Part shown: positions 40,739-50,118 of the stretch, one piece after another
How positions within the stretch are numbered: position 1 is the stretch's first letter
Layout: the number at the start of each line of letters is the position of its first letter
Origin: Fen-1254 sp963778945
Lineage (GTDB): Bacteria > Bacteroidota > Ignavibacteria > UBA10030
Reading direction: 5' to 3'
NCBI GenBank assembly: GCA_963778945.1
Contig: CAVZWL010000006.1
Coordinates: 124,001-188,000 of the forward strand
Length of the DNA stretch: 64,000 nt
Position numbers and translations under genes: made by a program
Notes under the pieces: model-generated
Seen by the model: only the letters and a program-made list of their open reading frames with translations
Database searches by the model: none
Told to the model about the DNA's origin: nothing

Positions 40739-43468
40739 CTATTCTTCTACAGCGAAAATAATGTCTTTATAGCGCTGGTATGCGTATGAGACGGCGAGCA
40801 AAATTAGCCCGAGGCCGATGAAAGAAAAGATACGATATAATGTCTCAAGGTACGATAGATCGTAAATGAATATTTTTAGAATCGTGAATCCGAACAGAAC
40901 GAATGCAATAACCCTGATGCTGCGTAGTGAACGCCAGAATCCCAGAAACATCAGAATGAGGGAATAGAGGAGCCAGACAGCAGAAAGCGAGAGCTGTTCA
41001 AGATTGCTCAGATTTCGTAAGGCGTCCCCGGCAGCCTGCGTTGATACGATCTGCTGCTCAAAAAAATCACGAGTCTCTCCCGTGAGCAAAACAAGGGATA
41101 GGATGATCATCCCGATTTGGAATAATCGGTGGATCTCTTTTTTCCATTCGATTTCCCGGGACGGTAAAAGCAGCAATGACTGCTGCACAAACATTACGGC
41201 AAGCACGAAGAGTCCGCAGGCGAGACGCGTATTCAAAATCAGCCGGAACGCTGCGGCAGGAACATACTCGATACCGCGCGCAACAGCAAAGCATACGCTC
41301 AAAAAAAGAATACACAAACCCGCAAAAAGGAATTCACGAAAATTAAATTTCAGGGCAAACCAGACCATGAGCAGGGAGAGCGCCGCCCAAACGGCAGTAA
41401 GTGTCATCACCCGCGAATAGGCGAGTATTTCTCTGATTTCTCCGGCTTGATCTATCATTTGCCGCCGGAAGAAATCGTTCAATTCCACAGTGATTAATGT
41501 GAAGAGCAGAGCCGAAAATAAGTATAAGAGCGGTGAAATGGAAGATTGAATCCATGCTCTTTCACTTTGTAGGCGGTTGAGTCTCCAATAATGCAAAAGG
41601 ACTCCCAAAAGCGCCAGGACGAAAGCGCCCGTTCGTATGTTCCAGAAAGGAATAAACTCGGCAAGCGGTACAAACCTTAATCCTAAAAAGAGCGTGCATG
41701 CTGCGATAGTAAGAAGGCACAGAGATGAGATGATCAGCGGTTCAAGATCCTGATGCAGTCCAATCCAGAGAAGCGGGATGGAGAGGAGAAGCCATACCAT
41801 GGAGAGGACCATCGGCCGCATAAAAACCAACGAGTCTGTTTGCGATCCGCTTGCCGCAAGAATGTTCTGTTGGAAGAAGTCCGCCGTCTCTACGGTTACC
41901 AGCGTAAAGAGAATAATGCACCATGCGAAATGAAAGATGTTCGTCAATGTGCCGGTTTCTAACTCGAGTTTCGGAATGAGATAAGCGCTGAAACCGACAG
42001 TGACTGCAAGAACAAGAAAAGCGAGACAACGTTCATTGAACAATAAACGGAACGATTCGATCGGAATATATTCAAATGTCCCCTCTGTAAAGATCAATTT
42101 TATCGCTGCAAAAAGAAATAACGCCAGAGCGCTGTATGAAACAAATTGTTTTTTCCATTGGATTCCAACCCATAAAAGCGCTGCAGCTTCTATCGACCAT
42201 CCGATAACTGTGCGAAAGTTTTCAAATTGTATTGCTGTAGCCGCTATGGCAAGCATTATCGCAGTGAGCACGTATCTTATGATCACAATTTCATGAAGCG
42301 CTGTTCGCAGCGTCAGCAGCCAGAATGCTCCTATATAGATTCCGGCAAGCGCAATTGTAAGTCCGGACATCATGTCATGGTGATGGAAGTTGATGAGGAT
42401 ATAAAGCACGATATAATATATGATCGAATTGAAGGCCGCATCAAAGTGTTGTAAGAAAATAGAATCTGCTTTCAGGAGTTGAAGGCGTGCAAAATCCAAT
42501 CCGAAGAAAAGCATCCAGAACACAGAAATGAAAAACACTGTGACGATAAGGTCGGATTCCTGATAATATTTATAATACCATGCGAAGTACATTATCCATG
42601 TCGCTGCCAAAGTGAGAGGTTCGATTATTCCCCATTTGTTTTTCAGGAAAACGACGGCAAGCAGCCCGACATCCAGCAACGCGATGTATGTAAGGAGACC
42701 TATTTCGTTTGCCGTGCCTGTGCTGAGCATGATCGGAGTGAGAAATCCTCCTGCCCATCCGAGCATGCCGATTGTAAACGAGTTATAATAAATCCCGAGT
42801 GCCAGCGACATTGCAGTAACAATTGACATCAAGAGGAACGCCGCCCATTGAGGCACCAAGACATAAAAGTTGAAGGAAGCATAAACGGACAGGTACAGAA
42901 TTGCGATACCCGCACCGGTCAATCCTTGCGAAAAGATTTGATATCCCTTTCGATGCGTACGATATGCCAGTCCGAGAGAAATAATTCCTGTAGACACTCC
43001 GATCAGCACGCGGACTGTTTCGGAAATCCAGTTGTTATCGAATGCATATTTTAAGAAGAATCCCAATCCGATAATGAGCGCCAGTGCGCCGATTCGATTG
43101 AGAAGTTTGCCGCCGATAAAGGATTCCCATTCTTCACGTGTGCGTGATTTGGGCTGCTCCCCTTCGATGTCTGTTCTTGCCGGGCGAATTGTCGGGGATG
43201 GAGGAATCGGCTGAACGCTGGTTTCTGACAGCACGAGCGTCGACTCAGGCGATGCAGTTTGTGCGATTGGTTCTGCAGCGCTGCGTTTCTTCAGCTCATC
43301 TTTCGCGAGCTTATCCTCTGTCGCATGGAAGCTGTCAAAACGCTTCGACAATTGTGCTGAGTCCCATTCCAATTGCTCGATTTTTTCTTGAAGCTTGCTG
43401 ATCTGTGAGTATATATGTACGAAGAGGATGATAATACCGGCGACGACTAAAAAAATTAGAAATCCCAT
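40739..43468 (-). CDS. DUF2339 polytopic membrane protein
   Basis: A 909-residue protein. It begins with a membrane anchor (residues 1-20), a coiled coil about 22-55, and a polar Pro-rich linker. ESFIGGKLLNRIGALALIIG then opens the DUF2339 domain, followed by more than 20 hydrophobic helices to the C-terminus. GWAGGFLTPIMLSTG is another family signature. DUF2339 proteins are found widely in Bacteroidota and Proteobacteria; function is not established. It is monocistronic on the minus strand. No frameshift occurs in 2.7 kb. Confidence 0.9.
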   Translation of the reverse strand: MGFLIFLVVAGIIILFVHIYSQISKLQEKIEQLEWDSAQLSKRFDSFHATEDKLAKDELKKRSAAEPIAQTASPESTLVLSETSVQPIPPSPTIRPARTDIEGEQPKSRTREEWESFIGGKLLNRIGALALIIGLGFFLKYAFDNNWISETVRVLIGVSTGIISLGLAYRTHRKGYQIFSQGLTGAGIAILYLSVYASFNFYVLVPQWAAFLLMSIVTAMSLALGIYYNSFTIGMLGWAGGFLTPIMLSTGTANEIGLLTYIALLDVGLLAVVFLKNKWGIIEPLTLAATWIMYFAWYYKYYQESDLIVTVFFISVFWMLFFGLDFARLQLLKADSIFLQHFDAAFNSIIYYIVLYILINFHHHDMMSGLTIALAGIYIGAFWLLTLRTALHEIVIIRYVLTAIMLAIAATAIQFENFRTVIGWSIEAAALLWVGIQWKKQFVSYSALALFLFAAIKLIFTEGTFEYIPIESFRLLFNERCLAFLVLAVTVGFSAYLIPKLELETGTLTNIFHFAWCIILFTLVTVETADFFQQNILAASGSQTDSLVFMRPMVLSMVWLLLSIPLLWIGLHQDLEPLIISSLCLLTIAACTLFLGLRFVPLAEFIPFWNIRTGAFVLALLGVLLHYWRLNRLQSERAWIQSSISPLLYLFSALLFTLITVELNDFFRRQMIDQAGEIREILAYSRVMTLTAVWAALSLLMVWFALKFNFREFLFAGLCILFLSVCFAVARGIEYVPAAAFRLILNTRLACGLFVLAVMFVQQSLLLLPSREIEWKKEIHRLFQIGMIILSLVLLTGETRDFFEQQIVSTQAAGDALRNLSNLEQLSLSAVWLLYSLILMFLGFWRSLRSIRVIAFVLFGFTILKIFIYDLSYLETLYRIFSFIGLGLILLAVSYAYQRYKDIIFAVEE

Positions 43469-43631
43469 CTATTTTTTCTCTAAATTATATATGTGTTATG
43501 ATGATCGGAGCACTGCCCCTGTGGAAATTTAATGGTAAAAGGGTCCTTTATGTCCGTAGGGATTGAATCTCCAAAAAGTATAATAAATAATTATAAATTA
43601 TAAAAGAAGGTAATTATACAGCGTGGAATTC

Positions 43632-43707
43632 AAAGATCCTCCCCTTGTATAGGGAAAATTAGGTATTATGAATTCGAATAATTCATTTTTCTGTTTCCAA
43701 TTCCCTT
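43632..43707. repeat. Interspersed ~75-bp repeat, copy 1
   Basis: Copy 1 of an imperfect direct repeat. Shared blocks with copy 2 (43932-44006) include AAATTAGGTAT, AATTCATTTTT and TTTCCAA. It has a nested palindrome ATGAATT-cgaat-AATTCAT. A C-rich and G-rich stretch follows immediately (43702-43735, TTTTGTTCAAAAGGGGG), a form seen in some dispersed bacterial repeats. Confidence 0.6.
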
Positions 43708-43931
43708 TTGTTCAAAAGGGGGATAAAGGGGGATTGATAACTGAATAAAAATAACTGTTTTAAAATACACTGAGTAGAGTTATGAAAGAAGCATATTTAC
43801 GCCCGAAGACAAAAATTACTCCGGCATTCTATGGAATCCCAGCCACTCTGAAAAGAATTTATATACTACGTGATTATATCGTAATGATTTAATAAATTTT
43901 AGTAATTTTTCAGTGTGATATTGAAAGAATG

Positions 43932-44006
43932 AAAAATCTTCCCCCTACATAGGGGAAATTAGGTATATGCATTCGCATAATTCATTTTTATATTTCCAAC
44001 TCCCTA
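43932..44006. repeat. Interspersed ~75-bp repeat, copy 2
   Basis: Second copy, 300 bases after the first and just upstream of pgi. It shares a CTTCCCC...AGGGGAAATTAGGTAT start and AATTCATTTTTATATTTCCAA end; its central palindrome is ATGC-att-cGCAT. It begins with the short hairpin CCCC-tacata-GGGG. The repeat separates the DUF2339 gene from pgi and may overlap the pgi promoter. Confidence 0.6.
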
Positions 44007-44033
44007 CAACGAAATTATGGAAAGGACATCCGG

Positions 44034-45683
44034 ATGAAGACAGGCATCCCGCAACTCACTAAACTCGCAGCATGGCAATCTCTTGAAGCCCATTACACAA
44101 AAATACAGAAGATGCATCTTCGAAAGCTCTTTGCAGACGATCCAAAGCGCGGTGAGCGCATGACAGTTGATGCCCTCGGGATCTACTTTGACTACTCGAA
44201 GCACCGCATTACAGACGAAACGCTCAAGCTTCTTTTACAATTGGCGGAGGAATCCGGTCTGCGGGCTCGTCGAGATGCCATGTTCCGCGGTGAGAAGATC
44301 AATGTAACAGAGAAGCGGGCTGTTCTGCACGCAGCTCTACGTACTCCTATGGGCCAATCAATCATTGTGGATGGCAAAGACGTTGTGCCTCATGTCCATG
44401 CTGTGCTTGATAAAATGGCCGACTATTCCAATCGTGTACGCAACGGGGAGTGGAAGGGCTATACCGGCAAACCGATCCGCAACGTCGTCAATATAGGTAT
44501 CGGAGGATCCGACCTTGGCCCGGTGATGGCGTATGAAGCATTGCGATTTTACAGCCAGCGAAATTTGGTCTTCCGTTTCATCTCCAATGTCGACGGCACC
44601 GATTTTGCCGAAGCTGTTTGCGATCTCGACGCAAGCGAAACACTCTTTATCATCTCATCGAAGACCTTTTCGACACTCGAAACAATGACCAACGCCCATA
44701 CGGCTCGCGAATGGGCGCTTAAGACTTTGAAAAATCCTGCTGCCGTTGCAAAACATTTCGTTGCCGTCTCGACAAACGCAGTTGAAGTGGCCAAGTTCGG
44801 CATCGATACTGCAAATATGTTTGAATTTTGGGATTGGGTCGGCGGGCGCTATTCAATGGACTCGGCGATCGGCCTCTCGACAATGATCGCCATCGGTCCA
44901 GAAAATTTCCGTGCTATGCTCGATGGTCTTCACCAAATGGATGAGCATTTCCGCACGGCTCCTTTTGAACGCAACCTGCCGGTACTCATGGGATTGCTGG
45001 GTATTTGGTATAACAACTTTTTCGATGCACAGACCATTGCTGTTCTTCCGTATGAGCAATACTTGAAGCGTTTCCCGGCTTACCTCCAGCAATTGACCAT
45101 GGAGAGCAATGGCAAGCAAGTCACGCTTGATGGGGAGAGGGTCGCTTATCAAACCAGTCCGATCTATTGGGGGGAGCCCGGCACAAATGGGCAGCACTCT
45201 TTTTACCAATTAATTCATCAAGGGACAAAACTTATTCCTTGTGACTTCATCGCTTTTAATCAATCGCTGAATTCCATCGGCAGCCACCATGACTTACTCA
45301 TGGCCAACGTATTTGCCCAGGCGGAGGCACTGGCTTTTGGTAAAACACAGCAGGAGCTTGTTGCAGAGAATGTACCGGCATCGCTGGTACCGCATCGAAC
45401 CTTTGAAGGAAACAGGCCATCCACTACTATTGTTATGGAACGGCTGACCCCGGAGGCATTGGGAAAGCTCATCGCATTGTACGAACACAGTGTTTTCACT
45501 CAAGGCGCCATTTGGGGTATCGACTCATTCGATCAATGGGGAGTCGAATTGGGAAAAGTGCTTGCCGCACGCATCATTCCTGAACTTGAGAATGATGATG
45601 GGAATCCACTTAAGCATGATAGTTCAACCAATGCTCTGATACAGCGCTACAGGAAATCCAAGGAGTCGTTGCATAAGATTTAA
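44034..45683 (+). CDS. pgi: Glucose-6-phosphate isomerase
   Basis: An intact 549-residue member of the phosphoglucose isomerase family. Active-site segments are all present: VNIGIGGSDLGPVM and SSKTFSTLETMTNA (phosphate binding), EPGTNGQHSFYQLIHQG (catalytic His and Glu neighbourhood) and GIDSFDQWGVELGK (catalytic Lys). It interconverts glucose-6-phosphate and fructose-6-phosphate in glycolysis and gluconeogenesis, in the cytosol. It stands alone on the plus strand, with a ~75-bp repeat copy directly upstream. Confidence 0.98.
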   Translation: MKTGIPQLTKLAAWQSLEAHYTKIQKMHLRKLFADDPKRGERMTVDALGIYFDYSKHRITDETLKLLLQLAEESGLRARRDAMFRGEKINVTEKRAVLHAALRTPMGQSIIVDGKDVVPHVHAVLDKMADYSNRVRNGEWKGYTGKPIRNVVNIGIGGSDLGPVMAYEALRFYSQRNLVFRFISNVDGTDFAEAVCDLDASETLFIISSKTFSTLETMTNAHTAREWALKTLKNPAAVAKHFVAVSTNAVEVAKFGIDTANMFEFWDWVGGRYSMDSAIGLSTMIAIGPENFRAMLDGLHQMDEHFRTAPFERNLPVLMGLLGIWYNNFFDAQTIAVLPYEQYLKRFPAYLQQLTMESNGKQVTLDGERVAYQTSPIYWGEPGTNGQHSFYQLIHQGTKLIPCDFIAFNQSLNSIGSHHDLLMANVFAQAEALAFGKTQQELVAENVPASLVPHRTFEGNRPSTTIVMERLTPEALGKLIALYEHSVFTQGAIWGIDSFDQWGVELGKVLAARIIPELENDDGNPLKHDSSTNALIQRYRKSKESLHKI

Positions 45684-45748
45684 ATCCGATTTCCCGCACA
45701 CCGATGAACTATTTAGGGCATGATATTATGCAAAATTTACCAACAAAA

Positions 45749-47374
45749 TTAAATAGGCGGCAATCCTAACTCTTTAAGAAACTGATTATGCTTATTGGCA
45801 GCTTCTCTTGCTTTCTTTTCAATGTTTATGAGATTTGCATTGACCTTCTGCAGATCAACTATTTCCTCGGAGATCGCAGTGCTTATGTAACGTGAAATAT
45901 TTAAGTTGAAATCGTTTTTCTCGATCTCTTCCATCGATACCTTGCGGGAGTATCGGTCTTCATTATTTCTATTCCTATAAGCATCTACTATTTTACGGAT
46001 ATCATTCGGCTCATTATCGTCTCCATCGCGTAGACGGTTTTGACGTTTGCCTTTTTCATAATGCTCGCTGGCGTTGATAAACAGTACGTCATCAAACTTT
46101 TTGCACTTCTTCAACACAAGGATGCAAACGGGAATGCCGGTGGAGAAAAAAAGGTTAGCCGGTAAGCCGATCACGGTATCAATGTTGCCGTCGGTTAAAA
46201 GTTTTTTTCGGATTCTCTCCTCTGCGCCTCCGCGGAACAATACGCCATGAGGCAGAATAATCGCCATCGTGCCTTCTTTCCCTAAAAAATGAAACCCGTG
46301 CAGCAGGAAAGCAAAGTCGGCAGCCGATTTAGGAGCAAGGCCATAGCTTTTGAAGCGAAAATCCTTTCCCATCTCTTCGTTTGGCTCCCAGCGATAGCTG
46401 AATGGAGGATTGGCTACAACCGCATCGAACTCCATCTTTTTAGCGGGGTTCATTTCGTTCAGTATATCCCACTCGTTCAGCAGCGAATCGCCATGATGTA
46501 TTTCAAACTCCGTATCCTTAACACCGTGCAGCAGCATGTTCATGCGTGCAAGGTTGTACGTAGTGATATTTTTTTCCTGCCCGTATATTTTTCCGATTCC
46601 ATGCTGTCCCATTTGCCTGCGGACATTTAACAAAAGCGATCCGGAACCGCAGGCAAAATCCAACACTTTGTTGAGTTTTTTCTTTTTACCTAACTTAGGA
46701 TCCTGGCTGTCAAGCGTTACAATTTCAGAAAGGATGGTCGATATCTGCTGCGGAGTGTAAAACTCGCCTGCTTTTTTGCCGGAACCGGCGGCAAACTGAC
46801 CGATCAGGTATTCGTACGCATCGCCTAATGTATCAATGTTTGCAGAAAACTGGGCAATTCCTTCGGCTATTTTCTGTATAATAGTGCAGAGCCGCTTATT
46901 CCGGTCGGTATAATTTTTCCCCAGTTTATCCGAATCGAGATTGATCTCAGAAAACAAACCCTGGAAGCTGCTGTCAAACGATTGGTTCTCGATATACTTA
47001 AAACCATTTTGAAGCGTATCCAATAGTTCTCCGTTTTGCATACGCGCCATATCGGCAATATTGCTCCACAAGTGTTGCGGCTCTATGACATAATGCACTT
47101 TTCGGCGCATTTGCTTTTCAAACTCAACGACATCTTTTTTATTGGCTTTATACCAAACAGATAAGGGAGTTCGTTTATCATCCGCTTTTAGTTTTGGATA
47201 ATCTTTTCCCAGTTCTTTTTTTGTTGCGGCATCATAGTTATCAGATAAATAACGGAGAAACAGGAATGACAGCATGTAATCCCGAAAATCATCTGCATTC
47301 ATGGCGCCGCGCAGATCATCTGCTATTGCCCAAAGTGTTTTACCTAATTGTTGTTGCTGTTCGATTGCTGTCAT
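45749..47374 (-). CDS. hsdM: Type I restriction-modification DNA methyltransferase subunit
   Basis: Intact 541-residue HsdM. The N-terminal helical domain (residues about 7-130) is followed by the gamma-type N6-adenine methyltransferase: motif I FACGSGSLLLNVRRQMG and motif IV NPPFSYR. The C-terminal coiled segment (residues about 500-541) contacts the S subunit. It methylates adenine at the site defined by HsdS and is required for cleavage by HsdR. Its ATG lies two bases after the hsdS stop, consistent with one operon running right to left. It ends 65 bases from pgi in convergent orientation. Confidence 0.97.
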   Translation of the reverse strand: MTAIEQQQQLGKTLWAIADDLRGAMNADDFRDYMLSFLFLRYLSDNYDAATKKELGKDYPKLKADDKRTPLSVWYKANKKDVVEFEKQMRRKVHYVIEPQHLWSNIADMARMQNGELLDTLQNGFKYIENQSFDSSFQGLFSEINLDSDKLGKNYTDRNKRLCTIIQKIAEGIAQFSANIDTLGDAYEYLIGQFAAGSGKKAGEFYTPQQISTILSEIVTLDSQDPKLGKKKKLNKVLDFACGSGSLLLNVRRQMGQHGIGKIYGQEKNITTYNLARMNMLLHGVKDTEFEIHHGDSLLNEWDILNEMNPAKKMEFDAVVANPPFSYRWEPNEEMGKDFRFKSYGLAPKSAADFAFLLHGFHFLGKEGTMAIILPHGVLFRGGAEERIRKKLLTDGNIDTVIGLPANLFFSTGIPVCILVLKKCKKFDDVLFINASEHYEKGKRQNRLRDGDDNEPNDIRKIVDAYRNRNNEDRYSRKVSMEEIEKNDFNLNISRYISTAISEEIVDLQKVNANLINIEKKAREAANKHNQFLKELGLPPI

Positions 47375-47376
47375 GA

Positions 47377-48624
47377 TTAATTTGTGCTTGGGAATAAACC
47401 TTGCATCAAACCTTTTTTATGTGTTTTGAGTGCTTCTATTTTTTCTGCTTGTGCTGTAATTAGTTCATCTAACGAAGAAAGACAATCGGCGATTTTTTGT
47501 TGCTCTTCTGGCGAAGGCGATAACGAACAGGAAAATAAGAGATATTATTTTTATGTGTAAGTTTGATTTCCGGCATGCATCTAGAAGAAGCTTGATATTC
47601 TGATTCTGATACAAAATCACTTAAGTACAGTCAAATAGAACATCACCATAAGTTTTAATTCTGTTAAATAGTTGATCTTGCAAATATTATTATTGTGCAA
47701 CTCACCGAACTACTCGACAATGCTTGACCAAAGGTACCCATATTAACCATCATTATTATCATCCTTTTCAGATAACCTTTAGCTTAGAGTCGTTATTTGT
47801 ATATAATTGAATTTATCCATGTATGAAATGTCTCGATGTATACAAGTATCTATATCACCATTTGAAAAATATTACTTGCTCATTCGTAGGTGGTTTATTG
47901 CCTTGTAATGAATTCGCTATTTTACCAATAGGTAACTCCACCCACTTCCCACTATCTCTAAACTCCGCAAACCGCAACTTCGGCACAGTCTCACCTTCGG
48001 CAGGGAATAGCTGTTGCATCAATCCTTTTTTATGGGCTTTGAGCGCTTCCAGCTTTTGATTATGTGCAGTAATTAGTTCATCCAAAGAAGAAAGGCAATC
48101 GGCGATTTTTTGTTGCTCTTCAAGTATCTGGAATTTCAATATACTATCTCAGATAAATCACTGAAATTTATTGCTGGATAATTAGAACCAGAGCATTTGG
48201 CTAAGACCTTATCAACAACATCGTTTGATTATGTAAATGATTGAAATAGGTACATTTTTGACTGATGAGCTCGTAAATGTGCATAACCTGTTGAAGCAAC
48301 ATAATCAACACCATCATCGGGCTGGAAAAAATAATCTATTCTTTTGGTAGGGCCGGACATCTGAAAAATAATATCACCGGTTTTTAAATGAGTCATCGTG
48401 AACCTCTGACTAGGTGCTCCTTCCAGGTGTATCATTTTTCTGTATTGAAGTAAACACACTGTCTTCACACATGATTTCTAAGTCAATATAAACAAATTGT
48501 TCCGGCAATTTATCTTCAGTGACGGATATAATTCACATATTGTGCCTAATGGCTTCTCTTCCCATTGCTCCTCATCCTTAAACTCAGGAAACCGCAACTT
48601 CGGTATATTTTTTTTAGTTTTCAC
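47377..48624 (-). pseudogene. hsdS: Type I restriction specificity subunit, broken by several frameshifts
   Basis: The span is 1248 bases, the size of a full HsdS. From GTG 48624 the translation reads VKTKKNIPKLRFPEF, the usual N-terminus. Target-recognition pieces follow in other frames (for example 48229-48468, HLKTGDIIFQMSGPTKR). The first conserved helix region is EEQQKIADCLSSLDELITAHN (48118-48000), then KLRFAEFRDSGKW starts the second half (near 47990). The second conserved region ends at the TAA at 47377-47379 (EEQQKIADCLSSLDELITAQ and KKGLMQGLFPSTN). The architecture TRD1-CR1-TRD2-CR2 is thus complete but interrupted. Either it is decayed, or the sequence here is poor, or it varies by recombination. 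Confidence 0.75.
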
Positions 48625-48659
48625 TTATTTTATCGTTTTTTAATCTTTTTTTCTAACCT

Positions 48660-48764
48660 TTACGCCAACTTGTATGGCACTTGCATGGTAACATGTATGG
48701 CACTTGCATGGTAACATGCGTCGGTAACATGGTCGGTAACATGGTCGGTAACATGCGCGGTCAT
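48660..48764 (-). CDS. Tiny ORF of HVT tetrapeptide repeats overlapping the AlbA_2 gene
   Basis: ATG 48762-48764 overlaps the TGA of the preceding gene by ATGA, and the frame runs 34 codons to TAA 48660-48662. The product is MTAHVTDHVTDHVTDACYHASAIHVTM..., echoing the HVTPHVTPHVT run in the protein just upstream. At the DNA level it consists of a 12-base unit (ggtcggtaacat) repeated about three times and a 23-base unit repeated twice (48672-48694 and 48695-48717). Whether it is translated or just a repeat scar is unknown. Confidence 0.45.
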   Translation of the reverse strand: MTAHVTDHVTDHVTDACYHASAIHVTMQVPYKLA

Positions 48765-48765
48765 T
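48671..48765. repeat. Short tandem repeats (12-bp and 23-bp units)
   Basis: Two exact 23-base copies (48672-48694, 48695-48717) precede three near-identical 12-base units ending GGTAACAT (48718-48753). All share the core GGTAACAT, which encodes His-Val-Thr or Met-Leu-Pro on the minus strand depending on frame. Confidence 0.75.
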
Positions 48766-50113
48766 TATTTGCTCCGTTTTTAACTATCAATTTCCCTTTT
48801 TCTGTCAACCGGTATTTCTGATTGATGCTTTTGGGTTTATCAGGAATAGTCAGTTCTATCAATCCTTCATCTAAAGCCGGTTGCAGGTATGTTTTCCTGA
48901 AACTTTGTCTATGCGCTAATCCAAGCTTATTTTGTAACTCCGAACGGCCATGTTCTCCCGTAAAAACCTCCAACAAACGTTCAACATGGGGGGTAACATG
49001 GGGGGTGACATGCGGGGTAACATGCGGGGTAACTTTCTCCGCCGCCGGAAATACAAGACGGGTAAAGTTTTCTGAAAAGTGAAAACATTCCTGCCCATAA
49101 TGTTCGGTAATGCGTAAAATCCCTGTTCCGAGTTGTTCCACCATGTCCAAATCTTTGTAGATGCGCATCAATTCTTTGTTGCGGGGAACAGAATAGCCGT
49201 CAAAAAATTCATTCTGGCTCAATCCTTCCGGCAGAGCCCCTGCAGAAGTAATCTCAATTCTGTCCGTAAAAATTTCAAACTTGGGGGGCACTTCGCGTGT
49301 ATAGTCGTTATGTACAAATGCATTGATAATGGCTTCCCGCAGGGCAATGGCGCTCCACAGCCGTTGTTCCTGCCGCTCTTTGCTGGTAATTTTTGTCCGT
49401 GTGCGGTTTTCAATATCTATTTTATTCAAAACGCTTTTGGTGGCTTTGATGAGCGAGCAGTACCCGTATTCGTTGCTTTCTATAAGATTGACACGGGCTT
49501 CGTCTGCATATTTGGCAACTTTTATGGAGATGTTGTTTTCATCTGCCAGGAGATAGGCGGCGTAATTCAGCGAACCGTCTTCGGCGGTAAGTTCCAGATT
49601 GGTTTTAAACTGCTGGTTGAGCGGTTTGCGTTGTTCTTCGTAATAAATCCGCAACTGCTCAAAACGTAAATCCTGCCGGTGCGATTTTATTTTGCCGATA
49701 GAATTCCGGGTGCGCGAGGCAAACAGTTTGTCGATCATGGCTTGCGGCATCGGCTCGGCGGCTGTCCCTACGCGCATGGAGCAGCCCCTTTCGGTCATAC
49801 CGTATTTCTTCTTGAAGTACGGTTTTTCGCTGCCGCTGGCAACAATGATTTTAATGATTTCTTTGCCCTCTTTTTCTTCAGCCACCACATCGAACAATCC
49901 CATGGCCGAAGGAGAGATATTGTTTTTAATGCGGTCTTTGAGTTTGAGCATATCGCCGTCAATGTCCCGGACGCCAACGACCGCACCATGTGCATCGATA
50001 CCGATAAAGAGTAAACCGCCTTCGGGATAGTTTAAAAAAGCAATGACCTCTTTTTCAATATCCAGCTCGGGGGTCAGTTCACGCTTATATTCTATGCGAT
50101 TGGTTTCGCTCAT
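48761..50113 (-). CDS. AlbA_2 (Schlafen-like) ATP-binding DNA-binding protein with HVTP repeats
   Basis: The 450-residue protein has an N-terminal AlbA_2 domain (EYKRELTPELDIEKEVIAFL, then GGLLFIGIDAHGAVVGV) at residues about 5-120. A middle helical part follows, then an ATPase-like segment with ALREAIINAFVHNDY and LGTGILRI, as in RecG-like putative transcriptional regulators. After KVTPHVTPHVTPHVTPHV (residues about 365-382) comes a winged-helix region (RSELQNKLGLAHRQSFRKTY). It sits between hsdR and hsdS in one operon, six bases downstream of hsdR. Such genes commonly hitch-hike with type I systems; a regulatory or accessory anti-phage role is inference. Confidence 0.88.
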   Translation of the reverse strand: MSETNRIEYKRELTPELDIEKEVIAFLNYPEGGLLFIGIDAHGAVVGVRDIDGDMLKLKDRIKNNISPSAMGLFDVVAEEKEGKEIIKIIVASGSEKPYFKKKYGMTERGCSMRVGTAAEPMPQAMIDKLFASRTRNSIGKIKSHRQDLRFEQLRIYYEEQRKPLNQQFKTNLELTAEDGSLNYAAYLLADENNISIKVAKYADEARVNLIESNEYGYCSLIKATKSVLNKIDIENRTRTKITSKERQEQRLWSAIALREAIINAFVHNDYTREVPPKFEIFTDRIEITSAGALPEGLSQNEFFDGYSVPRNKELMRIYKDLDMVEQLGTGILRITEHYGQECFHFSENFTRLVFPAAEKVTPHVTPHVTPHVTPHVERLLEVFTGEHGRSELQNKLGLAHRQSFRKTYLQPALDEGLIELTIPDKPKSINQKYRLTEKGKLIVKNGANK

Positions 50114-50118
50114 AGTGC

